A DNA stretch of 64,000 nucleotides from Streptomyces sp. GQFP (GTDB taxonomy: Bacteria > Actinomycetota > Actinomycetes > Streptomycetales > Streptomycetaceae): NCBI RefSeq assembly GCF_021545335.1, contig NZ_CP089312.1, positions 8,122,001 through 8,186,000 of the forward strand. The letters run 5' to 3'. This document shows positions 26,184 to 33,438 of this stretch, in pieces. The translations under genes and the position numbers were made by a program. Each line of letters opens with the position of its first letter. Position 1 is the stretch's first letter. The notes beneath the pieces were generated by a model. The model saw only the letters and a program-made list of their open reading frames with translations, was not told where the DNA came from and made no database searches.

Positions 26184-26203
26184 CTGACAACGGCCATTGT
26201 CAG
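26184..26203. promoter_or_regulatory. Palindrome upstream of the passenger monooxygenase gene
   Basis: CTGACAA-CGGCCA-TTGTCAG, perfect 7-bp arms around a 6-bp GGCC-centred spacer, 22 nt before ATG 26226. It is placed like an operator. As it lies inside the element it could equally be an element-internal transposase or host-factor site. Confidence 0.5.
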
Positions 26204-26225
26204 TGGCTGGCCATACGGTTCCGGC

Positions 26226-26531
26226 ATGACATACGGACTCGTCAGCAAGTTCCCGACCCAACCCGGCAAAGGCGATGACCTGGCTGATTGCCTGCTACGA
26301 GCGGCGAAGCTGCTGGAGCGTGACCCCGGCTGCATCCACTACCTCGTCAGCACCTCGGACGAGCCTGACATGGTCTGGGTCCTCGAACTCTGGACCGACA
26401 AACCAGCACATGATGCATCTTTGGAGCCCGAGGACATCAGGACGCTTATCCAACAGGCTCGGCCATTGATCGCGGGAATTCCGGAGCAGACGCACCTGAC
26501 GGTTCACGGCGGCAAGGGCCTTCCCTCCTGA
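26226..26531 (+). CDS. Putative quinol/antibiotic biosynthesis monooxygenase (ABM) domain protein
   Basis: 101 residues, intact. It has the dimeric ferredoxin-like ABM pattern: TYGLVSKFPTQPGKGDDLADCLLRAAKLLERDPGCIHYLVSTSD (described, residues 2-45, with the key PGC-x-HY motif), then VWVLELWTDKPAHDASL with W-x-D-x-x-AHD, and a C-terminal LTVHGGKG strand. Members are cofactor-free monooxygenases or heme/quinol-related enzymes; the substrate is unknown. It lies between the ATPase pseudogene and the right terminal repeat. If the ends are right it is transposon cargo, and it is the only undamaged gene there. Confidence 0.83.
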   Translation: MTYGLVSKFPTQPGKGDDLADCLLRAAKLLERDPGCIHYLVSTSDEPDMVWVLELWTDKPAHDASLEPEDIRTLIQQARPLIAGIPEQTHLTVHGGKGLPS

Positions 26532-26590
26532 TCGCCAGCCCGCGACTGGATCCGGCACCGTGCCGACCCCTGCGACACCTCGCCAACAAC

Positions 26591-26619
26591 CGCCCCGCTG
26601 GGACCACCCCAGCGGGGCG
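26591..26619 (+). terminator. Strong hairpin terminator after the ABM gene
   Basis: Perfect 12-bp stem CGCCCCGCTGGG / CCCAGCGGGGCG with a 5-nt loop, 60 nt after the stop, followed by a T/C-rich TCCTGCTCTTC. It ends transcription of the passenger gene inside the element. Confidence 0.8.
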
Positions 26620-26642
26620 TCCTGCTCTTCATCCGTCGGCAT

Positions 26643-26671
26643 CCTGAGTGCCGCGACTGTCGGCATTTTCA
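26643..26671 (-). repeat. Right terminal inverted repeat of the element
   Basis: Read inward on the minus strand it begins TGAAAATGCCGACAG and contains GGCACTCAGG. It matches the left end at 20 of 29 positions. The LRV-gene 5' fragment starts directly outside, at 26672. Confidence 0.68.
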
Positions 26672-26780
26672 GCGTCGCTCAACACCCTGCCCTCGAAGGC
26701 GAGCAACCGCAGCAACAGCGGTGTGGGAGTGCCGGGTTGGCGGCGACACCGTCCAGCGCGGAGGAGTAGGAGGCGACCAT
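26672..26780 (-). pseudogene. LRV/HEAT-repeat-like gene, 5' fragment
   Basis: Read from ATG 26780 on the minus strand it gives MVASYSSALDGVAANPALP. After a one-base shift it gives TPLLLRLLAFEGRVLSDA, up to the right terminal repeat. VAANPALP and LLLRLLA match the repeat pattern of the 3' fragment (LAANPSLPPALVNRLAV). Its position exactly outside the element makes it the missing 5' end of the gene at 23381-24704. It also carries its own frameshift near the CTCCCA at codons 18-19. Confidence 0.65.
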
Positions 26781-26830
26781 GTCTCCGTTTCTCCGAACGC
26801 TCGTTCGGTGCGCAGTCGCTTCGGACAGCC

Positions 26831-26861
26831 TGGACGCCGACGCGTCGCTACTCGGCGTCCA
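26831..26861 (-). terminator. Hairpin overlapping the deaminase stop codon
   Basis: TGGACGCCGA (26831-26840) and TCGGCGTCCA (26852-26861) form a 10-bp stem around an 11-nt loop that includes the TAG stop (26848-26850, minus strand). It is a likely terminator of the deaminase transcript, without a clear T-run. Confidence 0.6.
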
Positions 26862-27261
26862 GTTGGTGGTCCGCCCAGACGTACGTCTCGGGGAGCAACT
26901 CGGTGATGAGGGCCGCTCGGAGGTCGTCTCCCTTGCCGACGATGACCTTGAGCGTCGGGAAGTAGTCCAGGAGCACCTGGCGGCATCGGCCGCACGGCGG
27001 GACGACCCCTCGCTCGCGGTCGCCCACCGCGACGATCGTGTCCAGGTCGTACGCCCCCTGGGCCGCCGCCGTGCCGATGACCACCAACTCGGCGCAGGGG
27101 CCTCCGGTGAAGTGGTAGGCGTTCACCGCTGTGACGATCCGGCCGTCCCGGGCGCGGGCCGCTGCCGCCATCGTGTGGTTGTCGCCCCGGCAGCGTGTGC
27201 GGGCGATGTGCGCCGCGGCCTCGATGAGTTCGTGGTCCACGGGGTGGTGGTGGGTGGTCAT
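26848..27261 (-). CDS. Blasticidin S deaminase-like cytidine deaminase
   Basis: 137 residues. The zinc ligands and catalytic Glu are CAE in NAYHFTGGPCAELVVIGTAAA (about residues 47-67), with the second zinc motif PPCGRCRQVLLDYFP. The combination VN-x-YHFTGGPCAELVV, SPCGRCRQ-like and ELLPETYVW closely follows fungal blasticidin S deaminase as I remember it, rather than housekeeping cytidine deaminases. It probably deaminates a cytosine nucleoside, perhaps a peptidyl-nucleoside antibiotic, in the cytoplasm. The ATG overlaps the MFS stop by 4 nt, so exporter and deaminase form an operon. Confidence 0.88.
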   Translation of the reverse strand: MTTHHHPVDHELIEAAAHIARTRCRGDNHTMAAAARARDGRIVTAVNAYHFTGGPCAELVVIGTAAAQGAYDLDTIVAVGDRERGVVPPCGRCRQVLLDYFPTLKVIVGKGDDLRAALITELLPETYVWADHQLDAE

Positions 27262-28475
27262 CTCTTCCGTTTCTCCTTCTCCTTCTCCTTGGCCACGGCA
27301 GCCGAGGACACGAGTGTCGCCGCCGCCAGGCTGCCCCACAGCGCCGTCGCCCCGTGCGGTGCCAGAACCGTGATCACCGCCGGGGACACCGCAAGCCCGA
27401 ACCCCGTGGAGAGTTCGAAGCGGGCGAGGGTACGGCCCATGACCTGGGCCGGCGCCATCGCCGTGACGAGTGCCGTCGCGCTGCCCGCGTAGATGATCTC
27501 GCCGATCGTGCAGAGCACGGAAACGGCGGCGACCGCCGGGGCCGCCCACCCGTGCCCCAGTGAAGTGGCCGCGAGGAAGCCGACGTACGACACCGCGAGC
27601 ACCACGCCGGAGCCTGCCAGCACCGTCCGCCGGGAGTAGCGGGACAGCAGCACGGTGACCGGGACCTGAAGGGTGACCACCAGCACCGTGTTGGCGACGA
27701 AGATGGCCGCCGACCACACCTGGGACGCGTGCAACTGCGTCACCAGCACCAACGGCAGTGCGATCTCAGGGATGTTGAGGCAGAAGACGTACACCACGTT
27801 GGCGGCCAGCAGTGCGGGCATACGGGGTGCCGGTGGTCCCGCGATCCTCCTCCCTGCCGGGACGGCGGCCGGACGCACTCGCACCCGGACCGACCACGCC
27901 AGCGCCGCCGCCGTGAGATACGCGAGCCCGGTGCCGGCCGCCAGTGCCCGCAGCGCGTCGGCGCCGCCCGCCAGGCTCGCCGTCGCGATGAGCGCGCCCA
28001 CGCCCAGGCCGGCGTTGCGCAGGGCGCGGCCCGCCGCGAGGGCGGCGTCGCGTTGTCTGCCGTGGGCGATCGTGGCGACGAGGGCCGCGTGGGCGGCCGG
28101 CCAGGCCTGGTTGCCGATACCGAGGAAGAGCGCCGCCGCCGCGAACTGCCCGACATGCCCCGCCGGGGTGGCCAGCAGCAGCGCCACGCCCACCACCCGC
28201 ACCAGCATCGACGCCGCCACGACCGTGCTGCGCGCACCCCGGTCCAGCCAACGGCCCACCAAGGGCATGCACATCAGACCCGCCATGATCCCGGCCGTCA
28301 TGGCGATGCCGGTGGCCGGCGCGGACAGCCCCAGCACGGTCACCCCGTACAGGAGGAGGAACGGGCGGAGGAGGCCGGTGCCGAGCGCGTCCACCGCGAG
28401 GGCGACGGCGTAGCGGGGGCCTCCGGAGGCGCGGACGAGGGCGCGGGGATCGACCTTGGTCGTGGTTGTCGGCAT
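27258..28475 (-). CDS. MFS transporter, probable drug exporter
   Basis: 405 residues from ATG 28475; ATG 28511 is possible but would abut the palindromic operator. Twelve helices. The N-terminal half has LGTGLLRPFLLLYGVTVLGLS and the loop 2-3 motif PLVGRWLDRGARSTVV. The tail is a run of Lys/Glu (AKEKEKEKRKR). It is coupled to the deaminase gene, so the pair looks like an export-plus-inactivation resistance cassette. It is divergent from the ArsR-type regulator, with the shared operator at 28512-28538. Confidence 0.87.
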   Translation of the reverse strand: MPTTTTKVDPRALVRASGGPRYAVALAVDALGTGLLRPFLLLYGVTVLGLSAPATGIAMTAGIMAGLMCMPLVGRWLDRGARSTVVAASMLVRVVGVALLLATPAGHVGQFAAAALFLGIGNQAWPAAHAALVATIAHGRQRDAALAAGRALRNAGLGVGALIATASLAGGADALRALAAGTGLAYLTAAALAWSVRVRVRPAAVPAGRRIAGPPAPRMPALLAANVVYVFCLNIPEIALPLVLVTQLHASQVWSAAIFVANTVLVVTLQVPVTVLLSRYSRRTVLAGSGVVLAVSYVGFLAATSLGHGWAAPAVAAVSVLCTIGEIIYAGSATALVTAMAPAQVMGRTLARFELSTGFGLAVSPAVITVLAPHGATALWGSLAAATLVSSAAVAKEKEKEKRKR

Positions 28476-28511
28476 GGCGTCAACAGTGCGTACGGCCGTC
28501 CGGTCGGTCAT

Positions 28512-28538
28512 GTCAGTTGACGGACAGCGTCAACTGAC
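28512..28538. promoter_or_regulatory. Perfect palindromic operator between MFS and ArsR-type regulator
   Basis: GTCAGTTGAC-N7-GTCAACTGAC, two perfect 10-bp arms, 36 nt before the regulator ATG (28575) and directly upstream of the MFS gene. The regulator probably binds here to control both its own gene and the MFS-deaminase operon. Confidence 0.75.
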
Positions 28539-28574
28539 GCTGTCCTCGCCCCTTCGGCCAGCGATGATGAATGG

Positions 28575-29672
28575 ATGACGTTGCGCATCGACATCAGCGG
28601 AATCAGCGGACCGCCGTCCGAGCGACTGCGGTTCGCCGCCTCCCCGCTGGCCGAACTGACCGCGATGCTCCACGTGCTCGCCGAGCCCGGGCATCATCCG
28701 CAGCTCGCCGGGTGGGCCGGGGAGGTCTGGGTCGGCCTGCGGCCCGAACTGGCCGAGCGGCTGCGGGAGGCGGACTTCCTCTGGCGTTCCTCGCAGGCCG
28801 ACTTCCTGATCCCCGCCCGCCCCCGGCCCATCCTCGCCGAGGAACTGGACGACGTGGACCGCATCGACGACGAGCTGTACGTGACCGCCGCGCTCGTCAC
28901 CACCTGCGGCAGCAGCCGGGTCCACTTCGGCTCGCCGTCGCCGCTCAGCGACAGGACCGCGCGCGAATGGGCCCTGGACCTCGCCCAGGCCCGCGGCGCA
29001 CGCCAGGAGGCCTTCGCGGAACGGCTCCTCGCGGACCCGGCCGTCGTACGGGCCTGGGTGCGCGACACCCTCGAGCAGTGCGCCGACGCGTTCTTCGACG
29101 CCGCCTGGACGGGCGTCGCCGTACGGCTCGCCACCGATCTGCGCCTCAAGAACGACCTGCTCAAGCGCCAGGGCATCGGGGCCGCGCTCGCGTCGGTCTC
29201 CGGCGCCGTCGCCCTCGCCCCCGACGGCGACTGCATCATCGTGGACAAGCTCCAGGACAAGGCGACCGCCGCCCACGGCACCGGGGTCACCTTCATCCCC
29301 AGCGTCTTCGGCCGGCCGCACCTGGTGGCGGTCCAGGCGCCCGGCTGGCATCCGGTCGTCCAGTACCCGGTGGCCGAGCCGAGCCCGTCGGCGGAGCCGG
29401 TGCCGCTGGAAACGGTCACCCTCCGGCTGGAGGCCCTCGCCCATCCCGTACGGCTGCGGCTGCTGCGCACCCTGGCCCGTGGCCCGCACACCACCGGCGA
29501 ACTGGCCCACGTCTGGGACCTCACGCCCCCGGAGGTCTCCCGCCACCTCGCCGTCCTGCGCCGCGCGGGCCTGCTCACGGCCCGGCGGCACGGCCGCTAC
29601 GTCCGGCACACCCTCAACCTGCCCGACCTGACGGCCCTGGGGACCGACCTGCTGGCGGCCGTACTGCGCTGA
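28575..29672 (+). CDS. ArsR-type transcriptional regulator with DUF5937 N-terminal domain
   Basis: 365 residues. The N-terminal ~270 residues (ISGISGPPSERLRFAASPLAEL, a described segment with RF-x-x-SPL-x-E) match the large DUF5937 effector region. The C-terminal winged HTH contains LEALAHPVRLRLLRTLARG, HTTGELAHVWDLTPPEVSRHLAVLRRAGL (recognition helix region, residues ~310-338) and RHGRYVRHTLN. No metal-binding cysteines typical of arsenic sensors are present. The large N-domain may bind an organic ligand. Its gene is divergent from the MFS/deaminase operon, which suggests local control. Confidence 0.85.
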   Translation: MTLRIDISGISGPPSERLRFAASPLAELTAMLHVLAEPGHHPQLAGWAGEVWVGLRPELAERLREADFLWRSSQADFLIPARPRPILAEELDDVDRIDDELYVTAALVTTCGSSRVHFGSPSPLSDRTAREWALDLAQARGARQEAFAERLLADPAVVRAWVRDTLEQCADAFFDAAWTGVAVRLATDLRLKNDLLKRQGIGAALASVSGAVALAPDGDCIIVDKLQDKATAAHGTGVTFIPSVFGRPHLVAVQAPGWHPVVQYPVAEPSPSAEPVPLETVTLRLEALAHPVRLRLLRTLARGPHTTGELAHVWDLTPPEVSRHLAVLRRAGLLTARRHGRYVRHTLNLPDLTALGTDLLAAVLR

Positions 29673-29681
29673 GCGGCTTCC

Positions 29682-29867
29682 CTACTCGTCCTGCGCCTCC
29701 TCCTCGGCCCGCTTCTCCTGCAGCTTGCGCAGCAGCTCCCGTTTCTGGGCCTGCGGATCCGTGCCGCCGCCCACCTTCTCGCCCCGGCCACCGCCCCGCA
29801 GGGCACTGCGGCCCAGGTTGCTGCGGGTGCCGCCGACTCCGAGCATGTTTCCGCTGCCTCGTGCCAT
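29682..29867 (-). CDS. DUF6243-like small basic protein
   Basis: 61 residues from ATG 29867: MARGSGNMLGVGGTRSNLGR, a Gly-rich middle, then a charged helix QKRELLRKLQEKRAEEEAQDE. The LGVGG-x-R-x-NL start and QK-x-x-LL-x-K end fit a group of small Streptomyces proteins annotated DUF6243. The role is unknown. It is divergent from the TetR gene around the 16-bp palindrome at 29896-29911, so it may be a target of that repressor. Confidence 0.65.
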   Translation of the reverse strand: MARGSGNMLGVGGTRSNLGRSALRGGGRGEKVGGGTDPQAQKRELLRKLQEKRAEEEAQDE

Positions 29868-29895
29868 GGTGCGTCTCCCTCTGCCGTAGATGAAT

Positions 29896-29911
29896 GACGA
29901 TACGTATCGTC
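29896..29911. promoter_or_regulatory. 16-bp perfect palindrome, TetR operator
   Basis: GACGATACGTATCGTC, between the small protein gene (start 29867, minus) and the TetR gene (start 29979, plus). ACGATACGTATCGT-type sites are typical of AcrR-like repressors, so autoregulation is likely. Confidence 0.75.
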
Positions 29912-29978
29912 TCGTCCAACCGGACCCTCTCACCCTGCGGCGAGACGCTCCGTCTTGTCAACCTGATAAATTGCCGAC

Positions 29979-30620
29979 ATGGTCCAGAAACCCGCCCCCG
30001 ACAGGCCCGCCCCCGACTCCACCCGCCGCAGCGAGAAGTCCCGCCGTGCCATCTACGAAGCCGCCCTCGCCCTCATCGGCGAGGTCGGGTACCAGAAGAC
30101 GACCATCGAGGGCATCGCCGCCCGGGCCGGAGTCGGGAAGCAGACCATCTACCGGTGGTGGTCCTCCAAGGGGGACGTCCTCATGGAGGCCTTCCTGGAT
30201 CTGAGCGAGCAGGCCGCCGAGGCCGCCGCGCCCGGCCAGGCGTACGTCATCCCCGACACCGGCGACCTGTCCGCCGACCTCAAGGCCGTCCTGCGCCTCA
30301 CGGTCGACCAACTGCTCGACCCCGTGTTCGCGGTCCCCTCCCGAGGCCTCGCCGCCGAAGGCCTCGTCAACGAGGAACTCGGCCGCAGATACGTCGCCAA
30401 GCTGCTCGAACCCTCCCTCCAGCTCTACGTCGACCGCCTGCGCGCCGCCCAGGAAGCCGGGCAGGTGAGGGCCGACATCGACCCCCGTATCGCCCTCGAA
30501 CTCTTCGTTTCCCCGCTCGCCCAGCGCTGGCTCCAGTACACCGGGCCGATCTCGTACGAGTACACGGACACCCTCGTCGACTACGCCCTCCACGGAATCG
30601 CCTCGCCCAGTGCCAAGTAG
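29979..30620 (+). CDS. TetR/AcrR family transcriptional regulator
   Basis: 213 residues. The N-terminal HTH reads AIYEAALALIGEVGYQKTTI, continuing to GIAARAGVGKQTIYRWWSSKGDVL, with the canonical TIYRWW recognition helix. The C-terminal ~140 residues form the ligand and dimer domain (TetR_C_11-like, with LRLTVDQLLDP and PRIALELFVSPLAQRW). It likely represses itself and the divergent small gene through the palindrome at 29896-29911. Ligand unknown. There is no obvious ribosome site before ATG 29979, so a leaderless or weakly translated message is possible. Confidence 0.9.
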   Translation: MVQKPAPDRPAPDSTRRSEKSRRAIYEAALALIGEVGYQKTTIEGIAARAGVGKQTIYRWWSSKGDVLMEAFLDLSEQAAEAAAPGQAYVIPDTGDLSADLKAVLRLTVDQLLDPVFAVPSRGLAAEGLVNEELGRRYVAKLLEPSLQLYVDRLRAAQEAGQVRADIDPRIALELFVSPLAQRWLQYTGPISYEYTDTLVDYALHGIASPSAK

Positions 30621-30797
30621 GCCCAGGATGGCCGAAAACGGCAGGTGCTAAATCCTGTCAATCGACCGGAAAACGGCCGATCCCACCTCCCGTACGCCTC
30701 GTCCCACCCACCCCGGATGTCGGCTCCGGCCTCCCGCAGCGCAGGATGGTGGGACCATGGAGCAGGCTGTCCGCACAACAGCGAGGCGAGGCGATAC

Positions 30798-31550
30798 ATG
30801 AGCGCGGAGTTCGGCGGTCGTACGACGGGCCGGCAGGGCAGGATCTCCCAGTGGCTGCGTGGACGCCGAGCGGATGCCCACGAGGCCGCCGCCGGCGCCG
30901 AGCGCGGGCGCCGTGAGGAGCTGCTGCTCGCCGCCGCCCGTGCGGGACTGCCCCTCGCGCCCGCCGCGCACCCCTCCGCCTACCGATGCTCGTGCGACCG
31001 CGTCGGCTGTCCGACGCCCGCCCGGCACCCGATCTCCTTCGCCTGGCAGACGCAGTCCACCACCGACCGTGCCCAGATCGAGCGCTGGGCCCGGCATCAG
31101 CCGCAGGCCAACTTCATCACCGCGACCGGCATAGTCCACGACGTGCTCGACGTGCCCCTCGAAGCGGGGCGCGAGGCGCTGGAGCGGCTCCTCGGGGCCG
31201 GTATCGAGGTCGGACCCGTCGCCGAGAGCGACGACGGCCGGCTGCTGTTCTTCACGCTCACCCGTGGCACCCCGGACGACGAGGACGAGTGGTGGCCCTG
31301 CGAGTTGGACTGCCACCCCGAGACCGCGGACGAGCATCCGGGCCTGCGCTGGCACTGCCGGGGCTCCTATGTCCTCGTACCGCCCGCCCGGTTGCCCGGT
31401 GACCAGGGCGTGTACTGGGTACGCGGACCGGAGTTCGCCCTCCCCGACCCGCTGAGCCTTCTCGAAGTCCTCACCGACGCCTGCGCCCGGTACGCCGGCG
31501 AGGAGCCCGACCACGACCACGCCGCCACGGCCTGGCCCTCCCGAGGCTGA
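30798..31550 (+). CDS. Bifunctional DNA primase/polymerase-like (prim-pol) protein
   Basis: 250 residues from ATG 30798. It resembles the N-terminal prim-pol domain: AGLPLAPAAHPSAYRCSCDR, VGCPTPARHPISFAW, WARHQPQANFITATG and VLDVPLEAG. In replication enzymes VLDVPLE would be a catalytic D-x-D; here only one Asp remains. The Cys-rich CSCDRVGCPTP knuckle is intact. Such stand-alone proteins are conserved in Streptomyces beside efe genes; activity is doubtful. It is convergent with the lipoprotein gene. Confidence 0.72.
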   Translation: MSAEFGGRTTGRQGRISQWLRGRRADAHEAAAGAERGRREELLLAAARAGLPLAPAAHPSAYRCSCDRVGCPTPARHPISFAWQTQSTTDRAQIERWARHQPQANFITATGIVHDVLDVPLEAGREALERLLGAGIEVGPVAESDDGRLLFFTLTRGTPDDEDEWWPCELDCHPETADEHPGLRWHCRGSYVLVPPARLPGDQGVYWVRGPEFALPDPLSLLEVLTDACARYAGEEPDHDHAATAWPSRG

Positions 31551-31572
31551 ACCCCCGCCACAACAGCCGGAG

Positions 31573-32601
31573 TTACTCTCCCTGCGCCGCCGTCAGACCC
31601 TGGATGCGGCTCAGGAACTCCACACCCTGGCCCGCGGCACCCTTGCCCGGGTCGAGGACCGCCTGGTTCGACACGAACTCCAGGGTCAGCGACTGCTTGA
31701 TCTCACCCGTCGTCAGCGCCAGCACACTGTCGCTCGGCTCCGGGATCGACGTACCCAGCGCGGCCGTCTGCTTCTCGTAGTGGTGCGTGGCGAAGAAGAC
31801 CAGGGCGCCACCGTCCGCCGTACGCAGGCCCAGCGGGGCGAAGTCGTCCTTGCTCAGCGGCTCGTCGATGTACTGCGTGACGAGGCCGGGCTTGATCGCG
31901 CTCTTCTTGCGCTGCTCCACCCAGCCGCTCGTGTGCACCCCGGGCGCGAAGACGTCGCCGGTGCCGTCCTTCAGGTAGGTCGCGTAGTCCGCGCTCAAGT
32001 CCTTGGGCGCGACGGCCAGTTCGGCCGAGTTCGCCGTCACCGGCTCCGCGAGACCGTCCTTGTCCGTCTTGAACGCCGGTACGTCGCCCGGGGCGAGCAG
32101 CGTCAGATACGCCACCGCCCACGGCTCGGCCACGTTGCTGCGCGTGAACACCAGCAGCCAGCGCGAGTCGTTGCCCTTGTTGGCGTCGGCGTCCGCGACG
32201 AACCAGCGCGGCCAGCCCGCCTTCTTCGGGATCGCGAACTTCGTGTCCGTGAACTCCAGCGGCACGTACGACGGGTTGCCGGCCGGGTTGTTCTCGCGGC
32301 CCGCGTTCAGCCGGGCCGCGTCGATCGCGCCGAGGGCGCCGGTGACGTAGTCGGCGTCCAGGGCACGGTCGTTCGCCTTGTCCGCCTTGTTGTACGCGGC
32401 CGTGAAGTCCTTCAGCGCCTCGGCCGCCTCCGCCCGGGTCGCCGCCGGGACCACCTCGCGCTCGCCGTGCACCACGACACAGCCGCTCGCGGCCAGCGAC
32501 AACACGGTCACCGAGGCCGCTACGAGGGCACTCCGGTCAAGACGGACTCGCCGTGTCCTTCGTGGTGTCCGAGGGGTGCGACCCCTGCTCAACCTGCTCA
32601 T
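31573..32601 (-). CDS. Lipoprotein of unknown function
   Basis: 342 residues. ATG 32601 lies inside the efeU 3' end (65-nt overlap) and follows GAAGGTGA by eight nt. It gives an Arg-rich n-region, a hydrophobic core and lipobox LAASGC (Cys about 41), so it is a lipid-anchored exported protein. The mature part begins VVVHGEREVVPAATRAEA and has no known motif. The overlap with efeU and the common direction suggest one transcript, perhaps expressed with iron uptake. Streptomyces relatives are annotated as hypothetical. Confidence 0.78.
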   Translation of the reverse strand: MSRLSRGRTPRTPRRTRRVRLDRSALVAASVTVLSLAASGCVVVHGEREVVPAATRAEAAEALKDFTAAYNKADKANDRALDADYVTGALGAIDAARLNAGRENNPAGNPSYVPLEFTDTKFAIPKKAGWPRWFVADADANKGNDSRWLLVFTRSNVAEPWAVAYLTLLAPGDVPAFKTDKDGLAEPVTANSAELAVAPKDLSADYATYLKDGTGDVFAPGVHTSGWVEQRKKSAIKPGLVTQYIDEPLSKDDFAPLGLRTADGGALVFFATHHYEKQTAALGTSIPEPSDSVLALTTGEIKQSLTLEFVSNQAVLDPGKGAAGQGVEFLSRIQGLTAAQGE

Positions 32602-33433
32602 CAGCTGGCTTCACCTTCCCCTTCCCGGAGGCGAACCCTACCGGGGCGAGGAACAGCGCGAGCGTCGGGATCAGGTACAGCGCCCACACCGTGACCTGGA
32701 GGACGGTCGGGTCCGGCTGGAAGTTGAGGACGCCCTTGAGGAGCGTGCCGTACCAGCTGTCCGGCGGGATCGTGTCACTGATGTCGAAGGCCTTGTTGTT
32801 CAACCCCGGCAGCCAGTCGGCCTCCTGGAGGTCGTGGAAGCCGTACGCCAGGACGCCCGCCGCGACCACGACCAGCATGCCGCCGGTCCACGTGAAGAAC
32901 TTCGACAGGTTGATGCGCAGGGCGCCCCGGTAGAAGAGGTAGCCGAGCACGACCGCCGTCGCGATGCCCAACAGCACGCCGATCAGGGGCCCTTCGGTGC
33001 CGTCGCTGGACGCCCGTACCGACGCCCACACGAACAGCGCGGTCTCCAGGCCCTCCCGGCCCACCGCCAGGAACGCGGTCGCGACCAGCGCGCCCGTGCC
33101 CATCTGGAGCGCCGCGTCCAGCCTGCCGTGCAGATCGGCCTTGAGATGACGGGCCGTACGCCGCATCCAGAAGACCATCCACGTCACCAGGCACACGGCG
33201 ACGATCGACAGTGAGCCGCCGAGCGCCTCCTGGGCCTCGAACGTCAGCTCCTGGGAGCCGAATTCGAGCACGCAGCCGAAGGCGAGGGCCAGTGTGACGG
33301 CGACCCCGATGCCGATCCAGATCGGCTTGAGGGCGTCCCTGCGGTCCGTCTTCACCAGATAGGCGATGAGGATGCAGACGACGAGGCTTGCTTCCAGCCC
33401 TTCGCGCAGGCCGATGAGATAGTTCGCGAACAC
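32537..33433 (-). CDS. efeU: Iron permease EfeU (FTR1 family)
   Basis: 298 residues, seven helices. The two iron-binding motifs REGLE occur in IGLREGLEASLVV (about residues 8-20) and AVGREGLETALFVW (about 123-136), the hallmark of OFeT/FTR1 permeases. With EfeO and EfeB it imports ferrous iron after oxidation, at low pH or in air. The C-terminus is a hydrophilic tail. It lies five nt downstream of efeB (same strand), with efeO before that, so the order is efeO-efeB-efeU on the minus strand. Confidence 0.95.
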   Translation of the reverse strand: MFANYLIGLREGLEASLVVCILIAYLVKTDRRDALKPIWIGIGVAVTLALAFGCVLEFGSQELTFEAQEALGGSLSIVAVCLVTWMVFWMRRTARHLKADLHGRLDAALQMGTGALVATAFLAVGREGLETALFVWASVRASSDGTEGPLIGVLLGIATAVVLGYLFYRGALRINLSKFFTWTGGMLVVVAAGVLAYGFHDLQEADWLPGLNNKAFDISDTIPPDSWYGTLLKGVLNFQPDPTVLQVTVWALYLIPTLALFLAPVGFASGKGKVKPADEQVEQGSHPSDTTKDTASPS

Positions 33434-33438
33434 GGCGC

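Larger units (their letters stand above)
24705..26671. mobile_element. Decayed Mu/Tn7-type (TniA/TniB-like) transposon with a passenger gene, 1967 bp
   Basis: Bounded by terminal inverted repeats at 24705-24733 and 26643-26671 (20 of 29 positions identical; both read TGAAAAT inward and share GGCACT). Inside, in order on the plus strand: an N-terminal piece of a CPDC zinc protein, the C-terminal piece of a Mu-type DDE transposase, a frameshifted AAA ATPase, an intact ABM monooxygenase gene and a terminator. The catalytic part of the transposase is missing, so the element cannot move by itself. I find no exact target duplication; GACG occurs near both outer edges on the minus strand. Confidence 0.7.

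Noticed and set aside
26532..26847. Additional plus-strand gene between the ABM gene and the deaminase
   Set aside because: The stretch is explained by a terminator, the right terminal repeat and the 5' LRV fragment on the minus strand.
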